The notes under the pieces were generated by a model. That model did no database searches, was not told where the DNA came from, and was given only the letters and a program-made list of their open reading frames with translations. From CAG-582 sp964551965 (GTDB lineage: Bacteria; Bacillota_I; Bacilli_A; RF39; UBA660), in NCBI GenBank assembly GCA_964551965.1, contig CAZKFB010000004.1, positions 1 to 53,063 on the forward strand: a DNA stretch of 53,063 bases, written 5' to 3'. How positions within the stretch are numbered: position 1 is the stretch's first letter; each line of letters opens with the position of its first letter. The translations under genes and the position numbers were made by a program. Positions 7,765 through 15,611 of the stretch are shown piece after piece.

Positions 7765-9000
7765 TTAATTATCGAAGAAGATACCGAATACTTTACTCAT
7801 TATTGAATCACCCGTATTTTTCTTAACTGATCCCTGAGTTAATACTTCTTCATCATCACCGCTTAATATACTGAATTCTTGATCTCTCAATTTCAATTTA
7901 AAATCGAAATATTTAATCATACCTACAGCCGGAGCAAACGCATTATTGCGAGCACCAACAATCTTTATTTTTCCTGTCCTAGCAATATTGCCAAACACAC
8001 TTTCGACTAATAGAGAAAAATCTTTTAATTCAGATAAGCCTCCTGTTATAATTATAAACGATATTTCCTTTTTTGTTAAGTAGTTAATTTCATTTTTAGC
8101 CATATTTAGCATTTGCTGTAGTCTTCCAGCTACTACTTCCGTTATATCACTCTGATTTATAGTTATCTTTTCACCATCTCGATTAACGACACTTTCAGTC
8201 TCACTACTTACGGCATGTTTAGGATGAGCAAGAGCCAAATTCTTTTTTAAATATTCAGCATCCGTCACAGATATCTTATAGACATTAGCAATATCTTTAT
8301 CTATTTGTCTTCCACCCGTAAGAATAACCATATTGTTTGTTATTATACCTTTATTAAATGTTGAAACCTCAATCTTATCAGAGCCACAATTTATTAAAGC
8401 TCCCGTTGCTAAATCCGTAGATTCATTCTTATGGGCATAATAACTACCAATACTATTAATCATAATATCGATTACTTCAAGACCACACTTTTCCATAATC
8501 TTAGCAACTAAATAAATATCTTTTTTCGGAGCACTTACAACTACCGATTTAACAGAAAGAGAATCTCCTCTCATTCCTTTAGGGAATCTTGTCTTTGTAT
8601 CATCAACTTTAAACATGATAGGTATTACTGTTACTAAATCAAAATGACTATCAACATTTCCCTTTACACTAGCTTGCAAAGCATGAACCATATCAGAAGC
8701 TAATATTTCTTTATCTTCAGAATCTATCTTGACACTCGAATTGCCAATTTTAAAAGTTGCTTCTTCTTCCGGAATATTAACAATTGCTTTTGTAACTTTA
8801 AAGCCTAAATTGTCTTCTACCCTCTTAAGTAGTTTTTTTATGGCATAAACAGTCTCGTCAGGTTCCATAATCAATCCGTTAGCTACTCCTCTAGATTCTT
8901 CTTCTAAAGCACATAGGCAATTAAATTCATCACCTAAAACTTCAGCAACAACCATCTTAATAGCTTCACTACCAATATCAATACTAGCTAATACCTTCAT
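7765..9000 (-). CDS. ftsA: Cell division protein FtsA
   Basis: 411 aa actin-fold membrane tether of the Z ring. Phosphate-1 motif ASIDIGSEAIKMVV is near the N-terminus, the 1C region is KGMRGDSLSVKSVVVSAP, and adenosine-site IIITGGLSEL is around residue 325. The C-terminus ends in a hydrophobic amphipathic stretch (IMSKVFGIFFD) suitable for membrane binding. I chose ATG 9000: the upstream GTG (9009) lies in AGGTGAGATAC, the ribosome-binding site. It forms an operon with ftsZ. Confidence 0.96.
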   Translation of the reverse strand: MKVLASIDIGSEAIKMVVAEVLGDEFNCLCALEEESRGVANGLIMEPDETVYAIKKLLKRVEDNLGFKVTKAIVNIPEEEATFKIGNSSVKIDSEDKEILASDMVHALQASVKGNVDSHFDLVTVIPIMFKVDDTKTRFPKGMRGDSLSVKSVVVSAPKKDIYLVAKIMEKCGLEVIDIMINSIGSYYAHKNESTDLATGALINCGSDKIEVSTFNKGIITNNMVILTGGRQIDKDIANVYKISVTDAEYLKKNLALAHPKHAVSSETESVVNRDGEKITINQSDITEVVAGRLQQMLNMAKNEINYLTKKEISFIIITGGLSELKDFSLLVESVFGNIARTGKIKIVGARNNAFAPAVGMIKYFDFKLKLRDQEFSILSGDDEEVLTQGSVKKNTGDSIMSKVFGIFFDN

Positions 9001-9060
9001 GTATCTCACCTACTATTAACCTAATTATACAATAAAAAGGCAAAAATGAGAAGAAGAATA

Positions 9061-9798
9061 TTAGAACATCGAATAATAGTCATTATGTTTTAAGGAATAA
9101 TGAAGGCCTTCACTTCTTAATTCACCTAATTTATTTCCATAATTACGTAAGTGTTCTAAAAATTCAAAATATTCCTCATATCCTCGATAAACAGACTTTT
9201 TATATAATTCATCAAGTTTAGCTTCATAGAAATATAGTTCATGCAAATCACTAACTTTAAATAGAGCATTAGTAATAACAATTAAAAGAGTTTCCATATT
9301 ATATCTAACTAACTTATCATAAGGATAACATGTATCATGATAACAATCATCTAAGTCTATTATTCTAAATATATAACTATACATGATATTTCTCTGATGC
9401 ATATCAGCTATTCGTAAATTTCTTTTAGATACTTCTTTGACATTGCTAATTAAGATATCTACCATTCTCTCAATATCATCGATAGTTACATTATTACTCA
9501 TATGTTTAATTGTCTTACCATAAGATAAATCCATGATATAACCAATTATCTTATCTCCCTTTAGTAAGACTTCTGTAGGGCCATAAAAATTTTCATTATT
9601 AAAAGAGCCAATGTATTCAAAGAAATCCATTAGCCTATCCCCATGAGAAGAAAAAAGTTTTCTCTTTCGATAAGAATCATAATATATTTTTACTACTTGT
9701 TCGTTTGGAAGTAAGAAACAAACCCCCGTAGTTCCAGATCCAATAAAATGAGAACCTTTTATTAAATTAAATACACTATCTACTTGTCTTGTTCTCAT
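9061..9798 (-). CDS. Protein-kinase-fold protein
   Basis: 245 aa. A Gly-rich loop (FIGSGTTGVCFL, residues 18-29), a Lys strand (VVKIYY, K37), a catalytic-loop-like ADMHQRNIM (D132, H134, N137) and a metal-site-like IIDLDD (D148/D150) give the order of a small kinase or aminoglycoside-phosphotransferase fold. The canonical HRD is replaced by D-x-H. The start overlaps the preceding gene by 4 nt, so the two are coupled. Substrate unknown; it lies between murT/gatD and ftsA/ftsZ. Confidence 0.65.
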   Translation of the reverse strand: MRTRQVDSVFNLIKGSHFIGSGTTGVCFLLPNEQVVKIYYDSYRKRKLFSSHGDRLMDFFEYIGSFNNENFYGPTEVLLKGDKIIGYIMDLSYGKTIKHMSNNVTIDDIERMVDILISNVKEVSKRNLRIADMHQRNIMYSYIFRIIDLDDCYHDTCYPYDKLVRYNMETLLIVITNALFKVSDLHELYFYEAKLDELYKKSVYRGYEEYFEFLEHLRNYGNKLGELRSEGLHYSLKHNDYYSMF

Positions 9799-10496
9799 CT
9801 TATATAATTGCCATTAATATGTTTTAAATATTTAGCCTTTCCCCTTCTTTTACTTTCAATTGTCGATATCTCTCGCAATAAAGTATCAGCACCAATTTCA
9901 CCAACTAAAGTACTCTCTAATACATCTTTTATTTCTACATCACATTCAGATATATTATCAAGTCCAAAAATACCTTTAACTATTTCTCTATTTATATGAC
10001 TAATATTTTTGCTTCTATCACATTTAACTATTTTAATATTTTCCGGATTAAAAATCTTTGTCTTTTCTCCATAGACAATATCTTGTGATGTAACATGAGT
10101 TAAATCAAGAAAATCTAATTCACCTAATCCTTGATAAAAAACTTTTAATGATTCTAATAAAGATTCTAAATCTAACTTAGGAGCTAAAGAATTAAGACTC
10201 ATTTGTCCGCCTTCATAAGATTGCAATACTGCTCTTACATGCCCTAAATAAGTATAAACTTCTAAAGGTACATTTATGATAGAATCACTACCCATTATTC
10301 TACTTAACTCAATTAAATATTCTTGATACTCTCCATAATCGTGAAATACAAGTAAATCTTTATAGGCCTGACTATTTAATTTCATTCTCTTTAAAGAATC
10401 CCTACTTTCTGTTAGATATTGTTTATATAATTCGTTTTCCATTATCTTATGTTTAATTTTTGGTTGTCCACTTACTTTATAAGATTTAATTATCAT
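9795..10496 (-). CDS. Degenerate kinase-like partner protein
   Basis: 233 aa. ATG 10496 fits the GGACGGAAAGG site better than the upstream TTG at 10520. The C-terminal part (LDLTHVTSQDIVYGEKTKIF, then IKIVKCDRS) resembles the catalytic and metal loops of the neighbouring kinase-like protein, with D..H..S and no clear metal Asp. An N-terminal Gly loop is not evident, so I suspect a pseudokinase. It is translationally coupled to the gene at 9061-9798 (ATGA). Confidence 0.55.
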   Translation of the reverse strand: MIIKSYKVSGQPKIKHKIMENELYKQYLTESRDSLKRMKLNSQAYKDLLVFHDYGEYQEYLIELSRIMGSDSIINVPLEVYTYLGHVRAVLQSYEGGQMSLNSLAPKLDLESLLESLKVFYQGLGELDFLDLTHVTSQDIVYGEKTKIFNPENIKIVKCDRSKNISHINREIVKGIFGLDNISECDVEIKDVLESTLVGEIGADTLLREISTIESKRRGKAKYLKHINGNYIR

Positions 10497-10579
10497 ACTA
10501 GTCACGCCTTTCCGTCCCAAATATTTTACTAGTTATGGCATTCTTTGTCAATTTATGATTAAAAATAATGTATTTGTGG

Positions 10580-10585
10580 TATAAT
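10580..10585 (+). promoter_or_regulatory. Extended -10 promoter of murT-gatD
   Basis: TGG-TATAAT (extended -10) lies 18 nt before the murT start. No good -35 is seen at 17 nt. The 100-nt gap to the divergent kinase-like gene must carry both promoters. Confidence 0.55.
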
Positions 10586-10602
10586 TTTACTGGGTGATTA
10601 TC

Positions 10603-12036
10603 ATGAAAAGAATCCTTTATAATATAATTATTAGCATAGTTAAATTTTTATGCAAAATAAGTAAACCACTCCTCAAAAATGATACATTTACGATTATTAT
10701 TAATAAAGTATTTACTTTCGGATGTAATGTATTAAAGCCAATATTTAAAGATGATGCTACAGTTACTCCGGGATACTATGCAACTATCTATAATAAAGAC
10801 ATCTTAGATCGATTACATTATCCAGAAATTGTAATTGGAGTTACAGGTTCTTCCGGTAAAGGATCTACTACGGCATTAATTGCTCACGTCTTAACAGGTA
10901 ATGGATATAAAGTAGTATGGAATAAAAATGGTTCTAATGTTTATAATGCAGCTACTACTTTAATATTAAATAATACCAAAGCTTTCTCGAAAAGAATCGA
11001 TGCTGATGTATTGCTATTAGAATTAGATGAATCTTATATTAAAAGCATATTTAATAAAGTTAAACCTACTCATTTAGTTGTTACTAATGTTACTCGTGAT
11101 CAACCAGCAAGAAATGGACATTCTGATATTATATTTAACAAAATTGCCAGTTCTATTGATGCAAGCACTAAACTTATTATTAATGCTGATGATCCAATAG
11201 TAAATAGATTAAAATATATGCATAAAGGTGAAGTTATAACTTATGGCATTGCTAAAACAAATGATTCTTTAAAGACACCAATGAGTTATACATTTGATGC
11301 CTCTTACTGTCCTCTATGTCATACAAAGTTAAAATATAGTTATTACCATTATGGTCATATAGGAAGCTATAAATGTCCTAAATGTGAATTTAGAAGAGGA
11401 AATATCAATTATGAAGCTAAAGATGTTAACTTAGAAAAGTCATTTATGACAATTAATAGATCTATAGTTCATTTAAATAAAAACGTATTCTTCTGTTGTT
11501 ACTACACTTTAGCAACTTTTGCTCTTTTATGTGAATTAGGACTATCTTCTAAAGATATTCAAAATTATTTAAATAAATATGTAATGGAATCAAAGAGAAT
11601 GAAACAATATTATTTAGGTAAGAGACGAGTTGAAATGATTGAATCAAAAAATGAAAATGCTCTTTCCTATTTACAATCTTTAAAATATATTAAAAATACT
11701 AATGGTACTAAAACAGTTATTCTTGGATTTGATAATGTTTCAAGAAGATATAGTTACAATGATATATCATGGCTATATGATGTTGACTTTGAATTACTAA
11801 ATGATAAAGATATCGATAAAATATTCTGTATTGGAAGATTTAGATACGACGTATATACAAGATTAAAATATGCTAATATTCCTGACAATAAGATTATATT
11901 AACTAACGACTTAGATCATTTAATACCACTCGTTAAAAAGAAAAGTAAAGGTAAAATATTCACTATGGTATGTTTCGATATGACCGGTGTTTTAAAGAAA
12001 CTATTAAATGAGGAGGAAAAACATGAAACTAATTAG
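10603..12036 (+). CDS. murT: MurT-like lipid II isoglutaminyl synthase ligase subunit
   Basis: 477 aa from ATG 10603 (the GTG at 10594 is inside GGTGATTATC). A Mur-ligase ATP loop GVTGSSGKGSTT is at about 90-101; LLELDES and VTNVTRDQ follow. A four-Cys zinc ribbon (CPLC...CPKC, about 230-262) is inserted as in MurT. The DUF1727 C-terminal part has NDISWLYDVDFE. MurT uses ATP to activate the D-Glu carboxylate of lipid II for amidation with ammonia from GatD. It overlaps gatD by 14 nt. Confidence 0.92.
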   Translation: MKRILYNIIISIVKFLCKISKPLLKNDTFTIIINKVFTFGCNVLKPIFKDDATVTPGYYATIYNKDILDRLHYPEIVIGVTGSSGKGSTTALIAHVLTGNGYKVVWNKNGSNVYNAATTLILNNTKAFSKRIDADVLLLELDESYIKSIFNKVKPTHLVVTNVTRDQPARNGHSDIIFNKIASSIDASTKLIINADDPIVNRLKYMHKGEVITYGIAKTNDSLKTPMSYTFDASYCPLCHTKLKYSYYHYGHIGSYKCPKCEFRRGNINYEAKDVNLEKSFMTINRSIVHLNKNVFFCCYYTLATFALLCELGLSSKDIQNYLNKYVMESKRMKQYYLGKRRVEMIESKNENALSYLQSLKYIKNTNGTKTVILGFDNVSRRYSYNDISWLYDVDFELLNDKDIDKIFCIGRFRYDVYTRLKYANIPDNKIILTNDLDHLIPLVKKKSKGKIFTMVCFDMTGVLKKLLNEEEKHETN

Positions 12037-12718
12037 AATTGCTCATTTATACTATGATTTAATGAATCTTTATGGTGAACGCGGAAATGTTTTAGCGTTA
12101 ACAGAAGCGCTAAAAAGACAAGGTGCTAAAACAATGGTCGACAATGTCAGTAAATCAAGTAAAATTGATTTCAATAAATATGATTTTATCTATGTTGGAT
12201 GTGGTACGGAAGAAGCTTTAGAAATAGCTCGTAAAGATATCTTAAGATATAAAACAGAATTAAAAAAAGTTGCTAAGAAAAAAGTTATTATAGCAACCGG
12301 TAATGCATTAAGTTTATTCGGAACTTCCATCGATGGACATGAAGCATTAGATATCTTCGATTTTAAATCAAAGACCGTAAGAAATAGAATCGTTGGCGAA
12401 CAAATATATAAGACTTATTTGGTAGATGGACCAATTATTGCATTTCAAAATAGATCAATTATCAATGATATAAAAGAGAATCATCTATTCGAAATAGTAA
12501 AAGGAAATGCCGATAATCAAAAATCTAAATACGAAGGACTACATATTAATAACTTCTATGGTACTTCGAGTATTGGTCCCCTACTTATTAGAAACCCTAA
12601 ACTATTAGATAAGATAATTAAAGACTTCTTTGATGAGAAAAAATATCCATATAAAGAATTAACTGATACACCAGAATATCAAGCTTACAATGAATATCTC
12701 CGTGTATTTAAAATATAA
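12023..12718 (+). CDS. gatD: GatD-like subunit lacking the glutaminase Cys and His
   Basis: 231 aa from ATG 12023 behind GAGGAGGAAAAAC; the upstream ATG 12008 is part of that site. The fold matches GatD (IAHLYYDLMNLYGERGNVLAL at the start, then the Gly-rich YDFIYVGCGTEE). The nucleophile loop, usually G-x-C-G-G-x-Q, reads ATGNALSLFG (91-100) with Gly93 at the Cys position. The late GTYLHGP motif reads GTSSIGP with Ile184 replacing His. The protein should not hydrolyse glutamine. Its stable pairing with murT suggests a structural role or free ammonia as donor. Confidence 0.85.
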   Translation: MKLIRIAHLYYDLMNLYGERGNVLALTEALKRQGAKTMVDNVSKSSKIDFNKYDFIYVGCGTEEALEIARKDILRYKTELKKVAKKKVIIATGNALSLFGTSIDGHEALDIFDFKSKTVRNRIVGEQIYKTYLVDGPIIAFQNRSIINDIKENHLFEIVKGNADNQKSKYEGLHINNFYGTSSIGPLLIRNPKLLDKIIKDFFDEKKYPYKELTDTPEYQAYNEYLRVFKI

Positions 12719-12744
12719 AAAGAACTTAAATTAAGTTCTTTTTT
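12717..12744 (+). terminator. Bidirectional terminator between gatD and the LemA-like gene
   Basis: AAAGAACTTAA-a-TTAAGTTCTTT, with T runs on both sides, serves the convergent gatD (+) and LemA-like (-) genes. Confidence 0.85.
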
Positions 12745-13261
12745 AATACTTAGAAATAAAATAAGGATAATCTTTAAACTTATATATCTTAGATATAAAG
12801 AATGAAGTAAACATATTATTATATTTATTCATAAGTAATACATTTTCATTATATTCTCTTTTTATTATCTCAAAATCTTCTTTATATTCATCTATTACTT
12901 CTAATTCTTTCTTATTTAATTTATTAGAATCTTCTAAGATAATAATAAACTTTTCTAATTCATTATCTAAATCTTTATATTCTAATATAATATCAGCAAT
13001 TGAATCTATTTCTTTTAGCTTATTATATTTGATTGTTATATTATTAAAGAACTCTTTACTTAAATACTTTTTATTTTGTTTTATATATTTATAATAAACA
13101 CTCAAATATTCTATTAAAGAAGTCTTAACTTTAGGAATTAGTTCATCAAGTATTTTAGTTTCTTTGGCCATCTTAAGTTTATTATCTAATATATAATAAA
13201 TTACTAGAGTAATTACACCTACGACAAATAAAATAATATATAGATAAGTAAATAACTTCAT
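12743..13261 (-). CDS. LemA-family-like membrane protein
   Basis: 172 aa from ATG 13261 (the GTG upstream is in AGGTGGTAATT). One N-terminal membrane helix (about 4-26) is followed by long helices. The pattern YNKLKEI...IL, then REYNENVLLMNKYNNMFTSF and KFKDYPYF near the end matches LemA proteins, whose C-terminus has AR..YN..V..YN......GF...PYF. LemA function is unknown in general. It is the last gene of a three-gene run with the two upstream hypotheticals. Confidence 0.7.
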   Translation of the reverse strand: MKLFTYLYIILFVVGVITLVIYYILDNKLKMAKETKILDELIPKVKTSLIEYLSVYYKYIKQNKKYLSKEFFNNITIKYNKLKEIDSIADIILEYKDLDNELEKFIIILEDSNKLNKKELEVIDEYKEDFEIIKREYNENVLLMNKYNNMFTSFFISKIYKFKDYPYFISKY

Positions 13262-13286
13262 AATTACCACCTATATATATAATACC

Positions 13287-13826
13287 TCATTTATAAATTA
13301 TTTTATAGAGATTTAAATAACTTTCTCCGAAATTAGTTTCAATGTCTTTAAGTAATCTCTGTTTCATAAATTCAATATTAGAAGACTTCTTATTAAATAC
13401 ATAGTTATATAGGTATTTTATATAATCATCACTTCCATTAAGAATACTACTTTCAAATATTTTCTTTTGCATATTTTCATGACTAAATGGATACTTTAAT
13501 TCTTTATGACTCTTTAAAGCTAAATTAATATCTGTAACTCCAATATTAGAAGCTAACTTACATATCTCTTCTTCATCACTTAGTCTTAAAGAAGATATAC
13601 CAACTATTCTATTACTTTTAATATCTACAGCAATAGCATTTAATGTATCACTTAATAATATTATTCTATCTGGATATTCAATATCTAAATCATATTCTAA
13701 GAATACTTTAATATCCTCTACTCTAACTATTTCTAGTTTTAACATTCTCTCCACCAAAGAAGAATCCCATTCATAGAAACTCATATATTCATCATTAAAA
13801 CAAACATAAATATCATAATAGTACAT
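13287..13826 (-). CDS. Hypothetical protein, 179 aa
   Basis: Intact ORF after AGGTGATCAA, a site that also contains the TGA stop of the small upstream ORF, so translation is coupled. No membrane helix; mixed alpha/beta with LKYPFSHENMQKK around residue 110. I do not recognise it. Its position beside the LemA-like gene is the only hint at function. Confidence 0.7.
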   Translation of the reverse strand: MYYYDIYVCFNDEYMSFYEWDSSLVERMLKLEIVRVEDIKVFLEYDLDIEYPDRIILLSDTLNAIAVDIKSNRIVGISSLRLSDEEEICKLASNIGVTDINLALKSHKELKYPFSHENMQKKIFESSILNGSDDYIKYLYNYVFNKKSSNIEFMKQRLLKDIETNFGESYLNLYKIIYK

Positions 13827-13830
13827 TTGA

Positions 13831-14010
13831 TCACCTAATCCTAATTAAAAGAATAAAAGAAATAATTATTCCTATAACATATCCAATTATATTTTTAACA
13901 TAATAAATTATATTATACCCAATAGTAAAATAATTTAGATTAAGTATTATTATCATTAACATAAAACTAATTATAAACATTAAAAATAATTTAATAATTA
14001 TTATTCTCAT
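13831..14010 (-). CDS. Small membrane protein, 59 aa
   Basis: ATG 14010 to TGA 13831. The product is Ile/Leu/Phe-rich with two hydrophobic segments (residues about 3-24 and 40-56) and a basic end (LIRIR). The TGA is embedded in the AGGTGAT ribosome-binding site of the next gene, 4 nt before its ATG, which supports a real coupled cistron. No good ribosome-binding site is seen before its own ATG, so the start is uncertain. Confidence 0.5.
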   Translation of the reverse strand: MRIIIIKLFLMFIISFMLMIIILNLNYFTIGYNIIYYVKNIIGYVIGIIISFILLIRIR

Positions 14011-14023
14011 AATAAAATTTATG

Positions 14024-14050
14024 CAAATAAAAAATGCGTATTACACGCAT
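14024..14050 (-). terminator. Terminator after the sigma-region-4 gene
   Basis: On the minus strand, ATGCGT-gtaat-ACGCAT is followed by TTTTTT, just after the stop at 14054. Confidence 0.75.
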
Positions 14051-14053
14051 ATT

Positions 14054-14776
14054 TTATTCTAAGTTAAATAATTTAGCTATTGGATAATAACCTCTAATTA
14101 ATCCTTTAGAAGCTTCTTCTTTATCTAATAATCCAAGACTAGATACTTTTGTATATATTGAGTAAAATGAATAATTATAATTTTTAAAATGTTCACTAAA
14201 GAAATAAGATAAACTATACATATTATAATAATGATATTCATCTAATCGATTATTTGTTAAAATAGCATCTATTAAAGTACTTAAATAAGTAATATCTTCA
14301 GATGTAAGAGTTATATTTTCAGTACTACAGAATATTGCTTTAGCTTCATCGGATAAATCCATCTTTCTTAATCGATATAGTTTTTCTACAATAGATACCA
14401 TTTCTTCTTCAATAAGTTTACTCTTATCTATATTTGTTTTTTCAATATAAGGCATTAATCTTCTTTTATTCTTACCGCTTCTAAGTTTTCTTAATCCCCT
14501 TTTAACAATCTGTTCTACTCTTGAACCACTTATCCCATATATAGCACCAATAGCCTCATAAGTATAACCACCCTTTAGAAAATATAGAGTAATCATTCCT
14601 CTTTCCCTATCATCTAAAGTATTTAAAGCTTCACTCAACTTTTCTTTTAAATCACTTGCATAAAGTCTATCCACTATTTCATCTTCCATAATATAAGTTG
14701 GTTCATCTTTACCCTTAAGATCAGCAAGATAATCATATTTTCTCTTTGATTCATTAATATTTTCTAATTCTTCCAT
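14054..14776 (-). CDS. Sigma-70 region 4 domain protein
   Basis: 240 aa. Residues about 35-100 read as region 4: ALNTLDDRERGMITLYFLKG, then YEAIGAIYGISGSRVEQIVKRGLRKLR, the helix-turn-helix that contacts -35 elements. There is no region 2, so it cannot be a complete sigma factor. The C-terminal 130 residues are unrecognised and helical. It is transcribed from a strong sigma-A promoter (14805-14833). It might be an anti-sigma-like or accessory transcription factor; the role is unknown. Confidence 0.75.
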   Translation of the reverse strand: MEELENINESKRKYDYLADLKGKDEPTYIMEDEIVDRLYASDLKEKLSEALNTLDDRERGMITLYFLKGGYTYEAIGAIYGISGSRVEQIVKRGLRKLRSGKNKRRLMPYIEKTNIDKSKLIEEEMVSIVEKLYRLRKMDLSDEAKAIFCSTENITLTSEDITYLSTLIDAILTNNRLDEYHYYNMYSLSYFFSEHFKNYNYSFYSIYTKVSSLGLLDKEEASKGLIRGYYPIAKLFNLE

Positions 14777-14804
14777 TTTTCTCTTCCCCTTTAAATTGTT
14801 GATT

Positions 14805-14833
14805 ATTATATCCTAAAAATCTATTTATATCAA
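14805..14833 (-). promoter_or_regulatory. Sigma-A promoter of the region-4 gene
   Basis: On the minus strand, TTGATA (14833-14828), a 17-nt spacer, TATAAT (14810-14805); the ribosome-binding site AAAGGGGAAGAG follows. Confidence 0.75.
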
Positions 14834-14842
14834 GTTTTTAAC

Positions 14843-14870
14843 CAAAATAAAACTGCGTATTAAACGCAGT
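14843..14870 (-). terminator. Terminator overlapping the end of the coat gene
   Basis: On the minus strand, ACTGCG-tttaata-CGCAGT with a following TTT-rich tract. The first arm is inside the last codons of the CotZ-like gene. Confidence 0.7.
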
Positions 14871-15321
14871 CTACATAAGTATCATTTAAACATCTTATAG
14901 CACATAAGCATCCTAAATCCATTGTGAAGAAACTATTAGTACTCATGTATGGTTGACTATTGCAGCAAGAATCTTCAGGATTTGGAACTAATACTCTAAA
15001 TGTTGCAGCATTACCATCAAGTTTTTCAACTCTAAAGACATTTGAACATTCACAGTTTACTGTAGCATTTTGAGGATTACCACAAGATAGAGTTAAATCT
15101 TTACATGTTGGCATACTCCATGGCGTTCCATTTCCACAGCAACTATATAACATTACTGGTCTAGTATTACATACAAGACAATTAGGTCCTCCTCCAAGAA
15201 GCGGTCTATCACATGAATCTAAGCAAGATTCAGGACAAGCATTTTGTTGAAGAATTAATATTACTTTTAAGATATCAGCAATTGAATTAGTAGTATTATT
15301 GCAATTATCCACATTATTCAT
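14860..15321 (-). CDS. CotZ/ExsY-type spore coat protein
   Basis: 153 aa from ATG 15321 (AAAGGGTGAAAAAT); the upstream ATG 15348 has no site. It is rich in Cys. The family pattern is visible: IADILKVILILQQNA near the N-terminus, PVMLYSCCGNG, CECSNVFRVEKLDGNAATFR and the C-terminal MDLGCLCAIRCL. CotZ/ExsY proteins form disulphide-linked outer crust or exosporium lattices. It is a single gene with its own terminator and a sigma-K-like promoter (15351-15377), consistent with late mother-cell expression. Confidence 0.82.
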   Translation of the reverse strand: MNNVDNCNNTTNSIADILKVILILQQNACPESCLDSCDRPLLGGGPNCLVCNTRPVMLYSCCGNGTPWSMPTCKDLTLSCGNPQNATVNCECSNVFRVEKLDGNAATFRVLVPNPEDSCCNSQPYMSTNSFFTMDLGCLCAIRCLNDTYVDCV

Positions 15322-15350
15322 ATTTTTCACCCTTTCATATATTCTCACTA

Positions 15351-15377
15351 TATTTTATGAGTGAATGAACTTTTAGT
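15351..15377 (-). promoter_or_regulatory. Candidate sigma-K promoter of the coat gene
   Basis: On the minus strand, an AC (15377-15376) lies 16 nt before CATAAAATA (15359-15351), matching the sigma-K -10 form CATAnnnTA. It lies about 30 nt before the coat gene start. No sigma-A pair is as good here. Confidence 0.45.
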
Positions 15378-15398
15378 GCATAAATATCAACTACTATT

Positions 15399-15611
15399 TT
15401 ACTTTTTTATAACTGGGTCATACCCACCCTTATTAAATGGATTACATCTAAGTATTCGCCATATTCCTTTAGGTAAACCTTTTAATACTCCATAAACATT
15501 TAAACATTCGATCATATATTCCGAACAGCTAGGGATAAACTTACAATTACTATGAGAACTAATCGGCATTCTTTGATACCATCTTATTATCTTTATTAGG
15601 CAATTTTTCAT
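15399..15611 (-). CDS. yidD: Membrane protein insertion efficiency factor YidD
   Basis: 70 aa from ATG 15611 behind GGTGATAGTGAGT. The typical YidD start (IKIIRWYQRMPIS) and the core CKFIPSCSEYMIECL and RCNPFNKGGYDPV are present, the usual length for the family. It assists YidC-type membrane insertion. The start lies inside the RDD gene: the two overlap by 53 nt in different frames. Confidence 0.93.
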   Translation of the reverse strand: MKNCLIKIIRWYQRMPISSHSNCKFIPSCSEYMIECLNVYGVLKGLPKGIWRILRCNPFNKGGYDPVIKK

